Below are positions 35,650 through 48,424 of a DNA stretch of 64,000 bases, one piece after another. Where the stretch lies: positions 40,161,874 through 40,225,873 of the forward strand of contig JAIOJX010000003.1 of NCBI GenBank assembly GCA_022376925.1, in the 5' to 3' direction. Both the position numbers and the translations under genes were made by a program. Numbering within the stretch: the first letter of the stretch is position 1; every line of letters begins with the position of its first letter. Below the pieces are notes generated by a model. The model was not told where the DNA came from and ran no database searches. It was given only the letters and a program-made list of their open reading frames with translations. Origin of the DNA: Tragulus kanchil. Taxonomy: Eukaryota; Chordata; Mammalia; Artiodactyla; Tragulidae.

Positions 35650-36040
35650 TGCCAGGACATCCTAAAACTCTTCAGTGGCTTCCATTTGCACTTAGAATAA
35701 AACTGGAACTTTATTCGCTAATGTTGAAAACCCTGTCAGGTCTTACTCCTGAACAGTTTGAAATCTCATCTACAAAACTATTTACCAACTGTGTTCCAGC
35801 TGCCCTTGAATATGGGACGATTCTCCTCTCAGGGGCTTCACACTTGTCCTTCCTTCATCCTGGAACATATTCATCCAAGATATTCACATTGTTGGCATTT
35901 TCTTTTATTTCGTTGTTGTTTTTATTGTGACTTCAAATTTCGCCTCTTCTGAGAGATTTTTGATGACTCTCATTTCTGAAGTCTTTTAATAGTTTACATT
36001 CTCTGAGGATCATCTCATTACATAAAATCAGAGCTTTTGT
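35650..36040 (+). mobile_element. L2 LINE 3' remnant
   Basis: Beyond the part shared with 34575, it continues with 'ggggcttcacacttgtcctt' and a T-rich stretch, then 'atcatctcattacataaaat', following the order of the L2 3' end. Strongly diverged and non-coding. Confidence 0.72.
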
Positions 36041-37092
36041 TTATTTTTTCTCCTCTTGTGTCTGCCTGTTTGGGGAGAATCATTCCAGGACAGCTTGGAA
36101 GTCCGACTGGGATTTAGACTTGATTAAACCTGGTTGAGGCTGACCAGCTGCCCTCAGACATTCACTGTCGGCTCCGTGTTAACCTGGCCCCACCTTGCCC
36201 ACACCTGCAATTCAGGTATGGTACAACAGAACTTAAGGGCACTGCCTCTCCTATATTGCTTACTTTAAAGAGGTATTACCTGATCAACATTTAGCAAACA
36301 GAATCTTCAGTAGTGATTCTGTGGCACTTAGATTTCTCTGTGCTTGAGTTCATCCCCTCCCTCTGCTCAAACACACAAGGAAAATATACTGAATATAGTA
36401 AATATATTTAAAATATAATGGAAGATATTAAATGTATACAATATTATGGTGTATTAATATACAATATGTATCAACAGTAAATAAAGCAGAGAGGTTATTT
36501 TATAAGAGAACCAAGTGATAGTATGATGTATAAAAAATAGAATAGGAAAATTATAGAATACAATGATTGGGGAGAAAGTAGGTTGAAACTTCAAGCAGAA
36601 CAAATTAAAGAGCTGAAACATAAAGTTAGGAAATTCCCTCATGGCAGAATAAAATAAAGAGAGAAAAAATAGAAAAAGACATGGAATATATACATGGAAT
36701 TGCCAGTTCCAGAAATTAGGTCCCAAAAGGAGAGTAAAATAACAGATAGCATGAAATATTTCAAGAAATGCCCAGAATTAAAGAAGGATGAAAGATCATA
36801 GTTTGAGTGTCAAAAAGAAGGCCACTAAAAGAACACCTTTCACAATAAAAAAGTAACTATAAAACATCAAATAATTATCTCAATTAAAATGCACCACATC
36901 TTTGATAAATTATATAGATGCTTACCTCATGATCCAGCCATCTCATTACAGGTAGTAAGATATCTAGTCTAAATATATACTGATGCATAACAGGCTCTTA
37001 GAGAGTATTTATTGCAGCATATGGTGTGTTGACAGAACTGGAGTCAGAGTATCCTTCAATGGCTATTAGATACCACCAGGTAGAATACACCT
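36041..37092. other. No recognisable feature
   Basis: AT-rich unique DNA. A 90-residue reverse-strand frame at 36454-36726 is low complexity (Phe, Ile, Leu rich) with no domain. Confidence 0.4.
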
Positions 37093-37212
37093 GGTGGAGG
37101 AAATGACAACCCACTCCAGTATTCTTGCATGGAAAATCCCATGGACAGAGAAGCCTGGTGGGCTACAGTCCATGGGGTCACAAAAAGTTGGATTCAACTG
37201 AGCACACATGCA
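37093..37212 (+). mobile_element. Bov-tA/Bov-A2 SINE, 5' truncated
   Basis: 'gacaacccactccagtattc', 'gaagcctggtgggctacagt' and 'ccatggggtcacaaaaagtt' form the SINE body. The tRNA-like head is missing. Confidence 0.9.
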
Positions 37213-38704
37213 TTTAAGCAGAATACAATGTAATATTAGAAGCAAGAGGTAAATGTACACATAGCAACCTGGGAAAATTCTTCAAGGCACAATTCTTGGT
37301 GAAATAGTAAGCAACAAAATGAAATTTTTACTGCAAAATCATTTATGTAAACTTAACCTTTAGACACAATAACAATGCATGTTGTACAAGAACACATAAA
37401 AATAGAAAGCTATGTGAGGTGTTTGAAAGATTGTCTGTTGTTGTGTCAAGGGTTAGGGAAAGGATGAGTGTGAGGCATGGGGCCAAAAGGAAAGAAATAA
37501 AACATAACCAAAGTAATAACAAGAAAATTTAGCAAGGACATATAAAGGTAGAGTGTCATAAGCTGAGAAGTATAACTAACCTGATCTTTTGCACCTGGTA
37601 CACAGAAAAGTAAGATAACCTCAGAAGATGGCCTCATTCTCTGTCTGTAAGCACCTATATTCAGAGCTGTGGTAACAGTTGCAGCAAAGAGGAGTGAAAT
37701 GGTTAAGGTCAGCTGCCCTGGTAGCAGATCCACAAGATAAATGAGGCTAGGGAGCAGCACCATTGGTTCTGGGCTATGTCCATCTTTCTTGCAACAGAGC
37801 AAACAAGACAGGAACACATTGATTTACAGTAAAAGGGCCTATCTTGGCAACCAGAAGGGTGGGAAGCTTTATTTTTTTTTCGATGAGAGCAAATCACTCT
37901 TTTAAGAAAGTCACTGAACATCTAAAGAGAGGCTTTGAAAAATAAGTTGATAAAAGAGGTGGGTGCTTTATGTGTCTCCTCAAAGAGCATCATAATTTTC
38001 AGCCTTGTAGGAGCCATTTTTCCTTCCTTTCCCAGTTCAACTGCAACCCAGGTGATTACAGACTTTATTCAGGACCATCCTGAAGTGGGGATTGTTAATG
38101 ACAGCCTGCATTACTAATCTGAGTTTCCTTACGGTGTAATGAATAATATATAGCATCATTATTAAGCCCTAGAAAAAGAAAAGGAGGGGTGCTTGTTCAT
38201 GGAGTGATGAAACTAGAGACTTCAGACTGAATCTCAAGAGGTGACTGGCATTTAGGGAAATGAGGGGTATTATTTCCTCTAAACGATTCTTGTTTGCTGC
38301 CAAATGCCATTTTAAGATTCACATAATACAATGACTGCTTTGCCACTTGAACTCCAACATGAAATAACCTCTCTGTCTGGGACTTCTTCAACTGCTATCA
38401 GCTAGTTTGTTTTGGCTGGCTCTCTGAATTTTGTTTTATGCATGCAACTATCTGGAGAGAAAAATTATTTGCTTTTAGCTTCTTTCACAGGAACCTGATT
38501 TTTAGGCTCAATGGGAAAAAAAGAAAGCATGATAGATTTTGGAAAGGTTTCCAAAGTTACTTCTTTGGAATCTGAAATGACATCATTAATCTCAGGATAA
38601 AGGCATTAAATTTATTCTATTAAGGGAAAATTGAATATTTTTTCTGTTTATAAAAGAACCTCCTGGGAATTGAAAGCATAACTTCAAGGAATACAAAATA
38701 TCCC
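37213..38704. other. No recognisable feature
   Basis: Unique DNA. The reverse-strand 123-residue frame at 37446-37817 contains hydrophobic runs but no start context, domain or splice pattern that supports a gene. Confidence 0.4.
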
Positions 38705-38754
38705 AGCAATGGAGTCTCCAGGGTATAGAGTCAATGTACTAGGGATAATAAAAT

Positions 38755-38920
38755 GCAAGTATTTGACTTTTATTATGTACCAACATTTTTATTGTTCAAT
38801 TCAGCTTATGGTCATTGAGGATCTGATATTTCCATGTACTCTGTGTGATACAAAATATAAATATGTCCTAATTCCTACCCTCAAGGAACTTGAAAATTAT
38901 AACTTACAGAAGAGGATATG
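38755..38920. mobile_element. Possible old L2-like fragment
   Basis: 'ttattatgtaccaacatttt', then 'ctgtgtgatacaaaatataa' and 'cctaccctcaaggaacttga' follow the order of a common ancient mammalian repeat also suspected at 18670. Confidence 0.35.
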
Positions 38921-38954
38921 TACTAATTGTAACACACGATGAAAGGTGATAAAG

Positions 38955-39150
38955 TGAAAATGTTAGTCACTCAGTCATACAATTCTGAGATCCCATGGAC
39001 TATAACCTTCAGGTTCCTTTGTCCATAAGATTCTCCAGGCAAGAATACTGGAGTGGGTAGTCATTCCCTTCTCCTGGGAATCTTCCCATCCCAGGCGTCA
39101 TACGAGGGTCTCCTGAATTGCAGGTGGACTCTACCATCCGAGCCACCAGT
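38955..39150 (-). mobile_element. Bov-tA/Bov-A2 SINE
   Basis: 'gttagtcactcagtcataca', 'caagaatactggagtgggta' and 'atccgagccaccagtag' mark a reverse-oriented, moderately diverged copy. Confidence 0.9.
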
Positions 39151-39679
39151 AGCACAGTATATATTGCAAAAAATAACACAAAAGACATCTATAGGAAGTA
39201 ACACCGGAGAATTAAAAAGGGAGGAATTAGCTTCTGAGAAGGGAATCTGGAAATACTTGATGGAGAAAGTAATGTCTGAGCAGAGCATTTAAGGGTGTAT
39301 AGAATTTCACTGGGCAGATATGGGGGTACAGAGTCATTCTGTGCAGCAGTATCAATACATCTAGATGAGTATAGGTTACTCATCTGTGAAATGGTGAATA
39401 GCTTGTATCGTCAAAAGTATGGGACAATTGCATTTCTCAGGACATAAGGCCTGGTTGTGGAAGGCTTGGCTTTGATGCAAAGGAGACTGGATTTGCTATG
39501 GGGTTAACACTCAGGTGCCAGAACCTACTTGAGAAGGGTAGTGACTAATACTTGGGTGAGAGCGTGGCTAATACTTGGGTAAGAGTATGAAGGTTGAATT
39601 CCAGGGAAGAGAATAGAGCCAAAGTAATCAGTTGGAAGAATTTCACAAAAGTCAAAGATAAGAGTGGTGAGAATAGGGG
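39151..39679. other. No recognisable feature
   Basis: Unique non-coding DNA. Confidence 0.35.
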
Positions 39680-40140
39680 AAAGAAATGCCTTCAGAGGAC
39701 TTATGGACACATCATTTGAACCAGTTATGTGACGACATGTATAAACATGCTTTCTTCTCAAGTTTATTTCGTTGTGACTTTTTCCCTCTTCAGTCAGTGG
39801 CAGTCATTTGACTTAGGAGTTATTAGGACTGTAATAATAAGATTGAAAGAGAAACTAAAAGGTGATATTGAGCCCTTAAAAATTAAAAGAGAAATGTGGC
39901 AATAACCTTGAAGACTAGCTCTGTCATATCAAAACTACTTATGAAAAAGAAATAGAATGAAACCTGGAAAGGCTGATCACTTTTACAAGAGACCATTGTT
40001 AACTCAAGGGACTACTTTAAATAGGAAGAGATGATGTACCTTAAGTTGGCAATTTTAAGGGGTGGTTTTAACCCAATCACCTACCACCATCACCAGAATA
40101 AGTAAGCTGTGAGCTCAAAAGTGATGTTAGAATTATATAG

Positions 40141-40265
40141 AGGACATCCTCAGTGGCCCAATGATAACGACTTCACCTTCTAAGTCAGGGGTTGTGGGTC
40201 CAATGCCTGGTTGGGGAGCTAAAATTTCATATGGCTCATGGCCAAAAACACAAAACATAAAGCAG
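40141..40265 (+). mobile_element. CHR-type SINE, short
   Basis: 'catcctcagtggcccaatga', 'gtgggtccaatgcctggttg', 'gggagctaaaatttcatatg' and 'ctcatggccaaaaacac' match the CHR-1-like tRNA-Glu SINE ending in a 'ggccaaaaa' tail. Confidence 0.78.
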
Positions 40266-40639
40266 AAGCAATATTGGAAAAAGTTCAAAAAAGACTTTTT
40301 AAAAAATAGTAAAACATTAAATAAAATAATTATGAAGGGTAAAAAGTTACAGATTCATTATGGATTATCAGTCTTCTACATGATCGATATTACTTGCTAA
40401 CTGATTAAAAGGGTTGAGAGTAGAGAATAATGAGTCAGGAAAAAACAAATAGCATTCCAAAGTTTGGAATCTGAGTAAGAAGGAGCATAAAGACCCCAGA
40501 AGGGAACTGGGTAGAGAGGTGGGATTCAAAGGATCTGTTTAGAGCTTTTGATGCTAAAGTACGAATCTGGATCAGACAATACCTGAAGCTAGGGCTGATT
40601 GAATTGACTATAGAAGCTAGGAGTAAATACAATTTACTT

Positions 40640-40793
40640 CCTGCCTTAGCACAGACTTCTATAACAAAATAACGTAGAATGGTGACTTGAACTACAGACA
40701 TTTATTTCTCCCAGTTTTGCAGTCTGTGAACTCCAAGGTCAAGGTGCTATTGGATTGAGTTCCTAGTGTTGACCCACTTCTTGGTTCGCCACC
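40640..40793. mobile_element. Ancient interspersed repeat, cut by junction
   Basis: 'cttctataacaaaataacgt' and 'cagacatttatttctcccag' begin a common mammalian repeat that I cannot name. It is complete at 41755-42145. Confidence 0.5.
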
Positions 40794-41255
40794 AAAGAAA
40801 TGCCTTCAGAGGACTTATGGACACATCATTTGAACCAGTTATGTGACGACATGTATAAACATGCTTTCTTCTCAAGTTTATTTCGTTGTGACTTTTTCCC
40901 TCTTCAGTCAGTGGCAGTCATTTGACTTAGGAGTTATTAGGACTGTAATAATAAGATTGAAAGAGAAACTAAAAGGTGATATTGAGCCCTTAAAAATTAA
41001 AAGAGAAATGTGGCAATAACCTTGAAGACTAGCTCTGTCATATCAAAACTACTTATGAAAAAGAAATAGAATGAAACCTGGAAAGGCTGATCACTTTTAC
41101 AAGAGACCATTGTTAACTCAAGGGACTACTTTAAATAGGAAGAGATGATGTACCTTAAGTTGGCAATTTTAAGGGGTGGTTTTAACCCAATCACCTACCA
41201 CCATCACCAGAATAAGTAAGCTGTGAGCTCAAAAGTGATGTTAGAATTATATAGA

Positions 41256-41380
41256 GGGACATCCTCAGTGGCCCAATGATAACGACTTCACCTTCTAAGT
41301 CAGGGGTTGTGGGTCCAATGCCTGGTTGGGGAGCTAAAATTTCATATGGCTCATGGCCAAAAACACAAAACATAAAGCAG
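41256..41380 (+). mobile_element. CHR-type SINE, duplicate copy
   Basis: The same insertion as 40141-40265, with one extra G near the 5' end. Confidence 0.78.
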
Positions 41381-41754
41381 AAGCAATATTGGAAAAAGTT
41401 CAAAAAAGACTTTTTAAAAAATAGTAAAACATTAAATAAAATAATTATGAAGGGTAAAAAGTTACAGATTCATTATGGATTATCAGTCTTCTACATGATC
41501 GATATTACTTGCTAACTGATTAAAAGGGTTGAGAGTAGAGAATAATGAGTCAGGAAAAAACAAATAGCATTCCAAAGTTTGGAATCTGAGTAAGAAGGAG
41601 CATAAAGACCCCAGAAGGGAACTGGGTAGAGAGGTGGGATTCAAAGGATCTGTTTAGAGCTTTTGATGCTAAAGTACGAATCTGGATCAGACAATACCTG
41701 AAGCTAGGGCTGATTGAATTGACTATAGAAGCTAGGAGTAAATACAATTTACTT

Positions 41755-42145
41755 CCTGCCTTAGCACAGACTTCTATAACAAAATAACGTAGAATGGTGA
41801 CTTGAACTACAGACATTTATTTCTCCCAGTTTTGCAGTCTGTGAACTCCAAGGTCAAGGTGCTATTGGATTGAGTTCCTAGTGTTGACCCACTTCTTGGT
41901 TCGCCACCAGCCACTATGCCATTGTGTGCTCACAGAACCTCTTCTTTTCACATGGGTGCAAAGAGATCTTCATGTCTTCCTTTTCTGATAAAGGCAGTCA
42001 TTCCACCAAGGAGGGCCCCACCCACCTAACTCATCTAACCTGATCATTTTACAATGACCCCTCTTCCAAATACCATCACAATGCAGGTTAGGGTTTCATC
42101 ATATGAATTTGGTGGGGGAGACACAAACATTCAGCCCAGCACACT
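41755..42145. mobile_element. Ancient interspersed repeat
   Basis: Continues past 'gacccacttcttggttc' to 'gggccccacccacctaactc', 'aataccatcacaatgcaggt' and 'acacaaacattcagccca'. The sequence at 56125-56330 shares the second half of this order, so both belong to one old family. Confidence 0.55.
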
Positions 42146-43206
42146 TGTCTTGGAATAACATAGAAGAGGAGAGAAAAAAAAAAATAGGATGAAAAAATAT
42201 CCATGAAAATAAACCTTTAAGAGGTGTGTGTGTGGTGTGTGCCAGTCACAGTGTGAGAAACTGAGAAGCATTGAGTAAAATCAGTCAGAGAAAGAGGAAT
42301 GGAACCAGAGGGAGCAGGAGTGAGATATGAGAGTGTCAGAGAGAAAGAGAACACTGAGCAAGAGAAGGTAGGTAACCAGGTCGAAAGCTTCAGAAAATGT
42401 AGCTATCAAAGAAACCGGAAATAGCCATAGGGTGTGGCAGCTAACAGTGGTGATATTACTTGATAATGCTTTCTATCTCAGCATTGCCAGTTGCTGTCTT
42501 AGTTGTTCTTAATTACAATATTACACAGGCACCATAAAAACACTTTATCTAAATCAGCTTTGACCTCTGGCTCTTTATCTGAAGGATAAAATATAATGTA
42601 GGGTTGGTCATTCAGCTAGCTTATGAACATGTTAGGAGATTTAATTAACGCTTTTAAGTCAGTCCTGCTCTAGTGCCCAAAATAATGGTTTTGAGTCCTG
42701 TCCAAGTTAACAAAGCTTCCCAAATGCTTAATTAATGGGCAGATTGAATAGTGTTTGCAATAGGATATTTCCTTGTGCTATAAGTTCCTCTCTGGCAATA
42801 AGTTTTCTGCAAAGGTATCAATTAGTGACCTACGACCACTAAATGGATTTCTCATTCCAGCTTTCACCGTATGACCCCTAAATTCACAATTGCTATAATC
42901 AGTCACTGTGTTGTGTACATAGTACTTAGGACTGTCTTCATAAAATATTTGGAAATTACTTGCTTGCTAGCATTATGAATTTCAATTCAGAATCTCCAAG
43001 TAAGATTTCAAAAAACATTACCCTTTTTACAAAGCCAAACAAACAGGTCAGTGGTGGAAGACAATCCAACAAAAGAAATGCTTGCAAAGGAGCCCGATGC
43101 CTGTAGCCTCAAATAAAAAGTGCTCTTTACCTTAGTTATTAACATAAACATGAAAACATTAAACATAAATGTGGTTATATTATCAGTTAAAATAATAAGG
43201 AGGCTC
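42146..43206. other. No recognisable feature
   Basis: Unique DNA with a 13-base A run near 42173 and a short TG run near 42223. Confidence 0.4.
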
Positions 43207-43421
43207 AGCTTCCCTGGTTGCTCAGTGGTAAAGAATCCGCCTGCCAGTACAGGAGACTCAGGAGATAGAGTTTCAATCTCTGGGCAGGAAAGTTTCCCTG
43301 GAGAAAGAAATGGCAACCCGCTCCAATACTCTTACCCAGAAAATCTCATAGGCAGAGGAGCTTGGTGAGCTACAGTCCTTGGGGTCACAAGAGTCAGATA
43401 CGACTTATCAACCAAACAACC
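43207..43421 (+). mobile_element. Bov-tA/Bov-A2 SINE
   Basis: 'cttccctggttgctcagtgg', 'aaatggcaacccgctccaat' and 'agtcagatacgacttatcaa'. Full length with a few small insertions. Confidence 0.92.
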
Positions 43422-43859
43422 ACGGTAAGGAGGCCATATAGTTAGTATCTTGTCTTCAATTCTTATTGAATTAAAATGACTATGAACATGTCAATTGATA
43501 ATGAGAAGCTTAAAAGAGAGTCCTAAAAACTTCACAGGATATGTATCTAAGCGTTTTTATGGAATCTTGGTTTCTTTACAGAAAAAAAATAGCCCAAGAA
43601 ATGACTACTTAATGGTTTGCTATTGTTTTGTTCTTTTGAAAGAAGCCAATTTTGAGAGAGAGGAAGGCTGACAAGAAATGATAAATCCAGTGAAGCCTAC
43701 CAGTACTTGGATTATTAGGCAGCAAATGGTCAAGCTTATCGTGTGCCTAATTGTAGTTTTTACTAAAGAATGATAAATGATCATAGTAAAAATAGAAGTA
43801 ACAGCAGGATCGATTTAACTCTTATTTTTGTGCTAGTATTCTGTTTGTTATGTACAATT
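43422..43859. other. No recognisable feature
   Basis: Unique AT-rich DNA. Confidence 0.35.
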
Positions 43860-44015
43860 CATTAAATCTTCACTATAACCCTCTACAGTAAACATTATAA
43901 TTATCTATTCTAAAGATATTATACTTAGCACTTTTTACATGTTAGAAAAATGAAGGCCAAAAAGTTAAATAAGTTTCCCAAAGTTGTAACACCTTGGGTT
44001 TTTAAGTGAAAGTCC
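43860..44015 (-). mobile_element. MIR SINE remnant
   Basis: 'cactataaccctctacagta', 'gaaaaatgaaggccaaaaag' and 'ttaaataagtttcccaaagt' follow the reverse-oriented MIR core. The right part recurs at 44944-45060. Confidence 0.6.
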
Positions 44016-45993
44016 CTACATTTCTCATTTGTTAGATAAAATGTCTCTCTTAATATTCTGAAAAAGTTACATGGGAGAACTGTTTTCTTTGGACCCCTGG
44101 AATACATCTCTTCTCCTTCCCACCCTTAATGTACAAGCCTTACTTTATTATTTTACACTTACTTTGCATCTTTCTACCTTCACTTGCTGGTTTCATTTAG
44201 GTCCCAGATCAAAACATGTTGGATATCATATTTTCAAACAAACAAATGGGCTCCTAGGTCCTCTGGGGGGAAGAAGAGCATAAGAAGGCTTGCTGTCTTG
44301 AATATAAGATAACAGTCAACAGTTTGGAGTGAATTCCGTTTCAGCTATTGAATGACTCGAGACTTGTGAGCTCTTGATCTTTTTTACTAAATACCTTGAA
44401 ATGTTTTTAAAATGGAAAACTCAGCGTCAGTATTGTTTCTTTCAAGAATTGTAAATTGAATTGTATAATTTTTATATACAGTACAAATAAACAGTAAATA
44501 TTCAAGACTTTACAGCATTGCTGTTTTTAAACATTCTCATTTGCCTTCCTCTCCATCAATGATTATTTTACAATTATGAGGTTACGAATTCTTCGTATTC
44601 TCTAGGTGCTGTAAGAATTAAATGAGATGGTGGTTCTAAAGGACTTTTGTGAACCCAACACATCAGCAAAAGATAAGCTGTTTTGATTATCATAATTGGG
44701 TTGAAACAATCCACTATAGCATTCATTCTCAGAGAGACAGAGCTGAGGTGCTGTGAAACTATTGCTCTTGTGAGAAACAGAGGTAGAAATTACAAGCTGC
44801 TCCACAGTTCACTGAACCATGACCCTGAAGTTCACTCATCACTCTTAGAAGCTGCATTCCCCCCGTCCTTTCTCTGCCATACCTCTTTTTCTTCCCTCGC
44901 TTCCTTCTCTGTCTCCGATTGATTGTTAAGGCTCCAGTGACTTTAATTATCTATTCTAAAGATATTATACTTAGCACTTTTACATGTTAGAAAATGAAGG
45001 CCAAAAAGTTAAATAAGTTTCCCAAAGTTGTAACACCTTGGGTTTTTAAGTGAAAGTCCCTACATTTCTCATTTGTTAGATAAAATGTCTCTCTTAATAT
45101 TCTGAAAAAGTTACATGGGAGAACTGTTTTCTTTGGACCCCTGGAATACATCTCTTCTCCTTCCCACCCTTAATGTACAAGCCTTACTTTATTATTTTAC
45201 ACTTACTTTGCATCTTTCTACCTTCACTTGCTGGTTTCATTTAGGTCCCAGATCAAAACATGTTGGATATCATATTTTCAAACAAACAAATGGGCTCCTA
45301 GGTCCTCTGGGGGGAAGAAGAGCATAAGAAGGCTTGCTGTCTTGAATATAAGATAACAGTCAACAGTTTGGAGTGAATTCCGTTTCAGCTATTGAATGAC
45401 TCGAGACTTGTGAGCTCTTGATCTTTTTTACTAAATACCTTGAAATGTTTTTAAAATGGAAAACTCAGCGTCAGTATTGTTTCTTTCAAGAATTGTAAAT
45501 TGAATTGTATAATTTTTATATACAGTACAAATAAACAGTAAATATTCAAGACTTTACAGCATTGCTGTTTTTAAACATTCTCATTTGCCTTCCTCTCCAT
45601 CAATGATTATTTTACAATTATGAGGTTACGAATTCTTCGTATTCTCTAGGTGCTGTAAGAATTAAATGAGATGGTGGTTCTAAAGGACTTTTGTGAACCC
45701 AACACATCAGCAAAAGATAAGCTGTTTTGATTATCATAATTGGGTTGAAACAATCCACTATAGCATTCATTCTCAGAGAGACAGAGCTGAGGTGCTGTGA
45801 AACTATTGCTCTTGTGAGAAACAGAGGTAGAAATTACAAGCTGCTCCACAGTTCACTGAACCATGACCCTGAAGTTCACTCATCACTCTTAGAAGCTGCA
45901 TTCCCCCCGTCCTTTCTCTGCCATACCTCTTTTTCTTCCCTCGCTTCCTTCTCTGTCTCCGATTGATTGTTAAGGCTCCAGTGACTTTAATTA
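43898..45993. repeat. Direct duplication 14 (offset 1046-1044)
   Basis: 43898-44943 is followed at once by 44944-45993. The second copy is one T and one A shorter in two runs near its start (about 44977 and 44991). The rest, including several small open frames, appears identical. Confidence 0.96.
44944..45060 (-). mobile_element. MIR SINE remnant, partial duplicate copy
   Basis: Right part of the MIR at 43860-44015, repeated by duplication 14. Confidence 0.55.
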
Positions 45994-46309
45994 GGCTCTC
46001 CTTCTGGCATATTTTCTAGCTCTAAAATCTAGCAGAGTTGTTAGCCTGTTTATTTATTTATTTATGCACTGATTGTTTTTTCTCTCACCAAGGTACAGGG
46101 GTCCTAAGAGGTTAAATTATTTGTAAGAGTGTATTTCATTCCTCAAATTATATGCATGATGCAGAGCTGAGAAAGGCACTACTGCATAGACTAATGCCTG
46201 CACGAGACCTCAGTCCTTATGCTTTTCATAAAAAGAATGTTCTACCACTTATTGAGGTGCTTATTTTTCTTTGTTTTTAATTTTTTTTTAACCAGTCAAA
46301 AACCATCCA

Positions 46310-46495
46310 AGATTATTTACTTCATTCTCTCTGTTGAAACTCTCAATAACCCTGCAAAGGAAATTTTACTTTCCCCATAGCAGACATGAGGAACTGAGAC
46401 TCGGTATAACTAAGGTAATTGGCCCCAAATAACACACAAGCTAATGTATGGGGTCGAGATTCAAATGTAATCTTGGCTAATACCAAAAACACTCC
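46310..46495 (-). mobile_element. MIR SINE remnant
   Basis: 'gacatgaggaactgagactc', 'taactaaggtaattggcccc' and 'ggggtcgagattcaaatgta' line up with the reverse MIR core and tRNA-like part. Confidence 0.7.
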
Positions 46496-46598
46496 ATTGC
46501 ATTAGGGGAATTTGTTTGAACTCACTCACTACATTTAAGCCCCAATATGCTTATTGAGCATAAAACAACACAATAATCCTCTTAAAGCTGTATAGAGC

Positions 46599-46765
46599 AG
46601 TGGTCCCCAACCTTTTTGGCACCAGGGATTGATTTTGTGGAAGACAGCTTTTCCACGCATGAGTTGAGAGGGGGATGGATGGGTCAGGCAGTGATGTGAG
46701 CCATGGGAGAAACATATGAAGCTTCACCTACTTGCCACCCCACCCCCCCACCTCCTACTGTGTAG
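46599..46765. mobile_element. hAT-type DNA transposon fragment (MER30-like)
   Basis: Opens with 'cagtggtccccaaccttttt' and 'ggcaccagggattgattttg', then 'ggaagacagcttttccacgc', typical of a non-autonomous hAT element with a CAG terminus. The family name is from memory and unverified; the other end is lost. Confidence 0.65.
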
Positions 46766-47444
46766 CCTGGTTTGCCCCAGCGGTTGGTATAGAGGTCTAG
46801 AGGATAATTTAGTCTAATTCTCTATGTAATCTACTATTGTGTGTAATAATTTCCATCTATGCTTAAACCGATGGTTTGGTCATTTACCAAGAACAAACCT
46901 GGCTGCCAAAATCATGCTTCCTGTCACAAACTTTGAAGTAGACTGTGCAAAGTCAAGTTCAGTCTAGACAGACCTTTTGGGGATGCCTGAAGTTCACTAA
47001 AATCTGTAATTTCTTTTAGAAAGACTCCCATTCCCCGCCTGTCCTTTCTCTGCCCCCGATACCTCTTTTCTTCCTCGCTTCCTTCTCTGTCTCCGATTGA
47101 TTGTTAAGGCTCCAGTGACTTTAATTAGGCTCTCCTTCTGGCATATTTTCTAGCTCTAAAATCTAGCAGAGTTGTTAGCCTGTTTATTTATTTATTTATG
47201 CACTGATTGTTTTTTCTCTCACCAAGGTACAGGGGTCCTAAGAGGTTAAATTATTTGTAAGAGTGTATTTCATTCCTCAAATTATATGCATGATGCAGAG
47301 CTGAGAAAGGCACTACTGCATAGACTAATGCCTGCACGAGACCTCAGTCCTTATGCTTTTCATAAAAAGAATGTTCTACCACTTATTGAGGTGCTTATTT
47401 TTCTTTGTTTTTAATTTTTTTTTAACCAGTCAAAAACCATCCAA

Positions 47445-47630
47445 GATTATTTACTTCATTCTCTCTGTTGAAACTCTCAATAACCCTGCAAAGGAAATTT
47501 TACTTTCCCCATAGCAGACATGAGGAACTGAGACTCGGTATAACTAAGGTAATTGGCCCCAAATAACACACAAGCTAATGTATGGGGTCGAGATTCAAAT
47601 GTAATCTTGGCTAATACCAAAAACACTCCA
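47445..47630 (-). mobile_element. MIR SINE remnant, duplicate copy
   Basis: The same element as 46310-46495, displaced by 1134 bases. Confidence 0.7.
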
Positions 47631-47732
47631 TTGCATTAGGGGAATTTGTTTGAACTCACTCACTACATTTAAGCCCCAATATGCTTATTGAGCATAAAAC
47701 AACACAATAATCCTCTTAAAGCTGTATAGAGC

Positions 47733-47899
47733 AGTGGTCCCCAACCTTTTTGGCACCAGGGATTGATTTTGTGGAAGACAGCTTTTCCACGCATGAGTTG
47801 AGAGGGGGATGGATGGGTCAGGCAGTAATGTGAGCCATGGGAGAAACATATGAAGCTTCACCTACTTGCCACCCCACCCCCCCACCTCCTACTGTGTAG
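47733..47899. mobile_element. hAT-type fragment, duplicate copy
   Basis: The same element as 46599-46765, with one base different. Confidence 0.65.
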
Positions 47900-48129
47900 C
47901 CTGGTTTGCCCCAGCGGTTGGTATAGAGGTCTAGAGGATAATTTAGTCTAATTCTCTATGTAATCTACTATTGTGTGTAATAATTTCCATCTATGCTTAA
48001 ACCGATGGTTTGGTCATTTACCAAGAACAAACCTGGCTGCCAAAATCATGCTTCCTGTCACAAACTTTGAAGTAGACTGTGCAAAGTCAAGTTCAGTCTA
48101 GACAGACCTTTTGGGGATGTTCATCCTCC

Positions 48130-48424
48130 CACAATAGGTCATTTTTAAAAATTCAATGATTCACATAATATAATGCTATCATGGTCCGCCCATGTTATTG
48201 CACACGGCAATTCTTTCTGTGACTTTCTATGAATTCCATTCTTTCTATGACTGAGTAGTATTCCATGTATATATATATATATATGACTTCTTTATCCATG
48301 CCTTCATAGATAAGCAATTAAAGTTATTTCCATCTTACCTTTTGTAAATAGTGTTTTAATGAACATAGGGACACTAATCTTTTTGAATTTGTGTGTGTGT
48401 GTTTTAATAAATATCCAGAAGTGG
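48130..48424 (-). mobile_element. Old L1 fragment, inverted part
   Basis: In reverse this reads as the end of an old L1 ORF2: 'ccacttctggatatttatta', 'ggcatggataaagaagtcat', a TATA run and 'tggaatactactcagtcata'. It abuts a forward L1 piece at 48425, the arrangement expected from an inversion during insertion. Confidence 0.75.

Larger units (their letters stand above)
33716..35831. repeat. Direct duplication 12 (offset 1075)
   Basis: 33716-34756 matches 34791-35831, with 34 unmatched bases between. Chained to duplication 11, so about 108 bases occur three times (32633, 33716 and 34791). Confidence 0.96.
39680..41909. repeat. Direct duplication 13 (offset 1114-1115)
   Basis: 39680-40793 is followed at once by 40794-41909. 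The only difference seen is two versus three Gs near 40142/41257. Confidence 0.97.
45899..48119. repeat. Direct duplication 15 (offset 1130-1134)
   Basis: 45899-46985 matches 47029-48119. Here the disagreements sit at the start of the second copy: about 47035-47075 has extra or missing bases relative to 45905-45945. There is one G/A difference near 46692/47826. Chained to duplication 14. Confidence 0.95.

Noticed and set aside
37446..37817. 123-residue reverse-strand frame with membrane-like stretches
   Set aside because: No signal peptide, homology, splice context or duplicate support; it is compatible with chance in AT-rich DNA.
44560..44670. Possible additional MIR 3' end ('attaaatgagatggtggttc')
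   Set aside because: The match is limited to a short common motif and is too weak to annotate.
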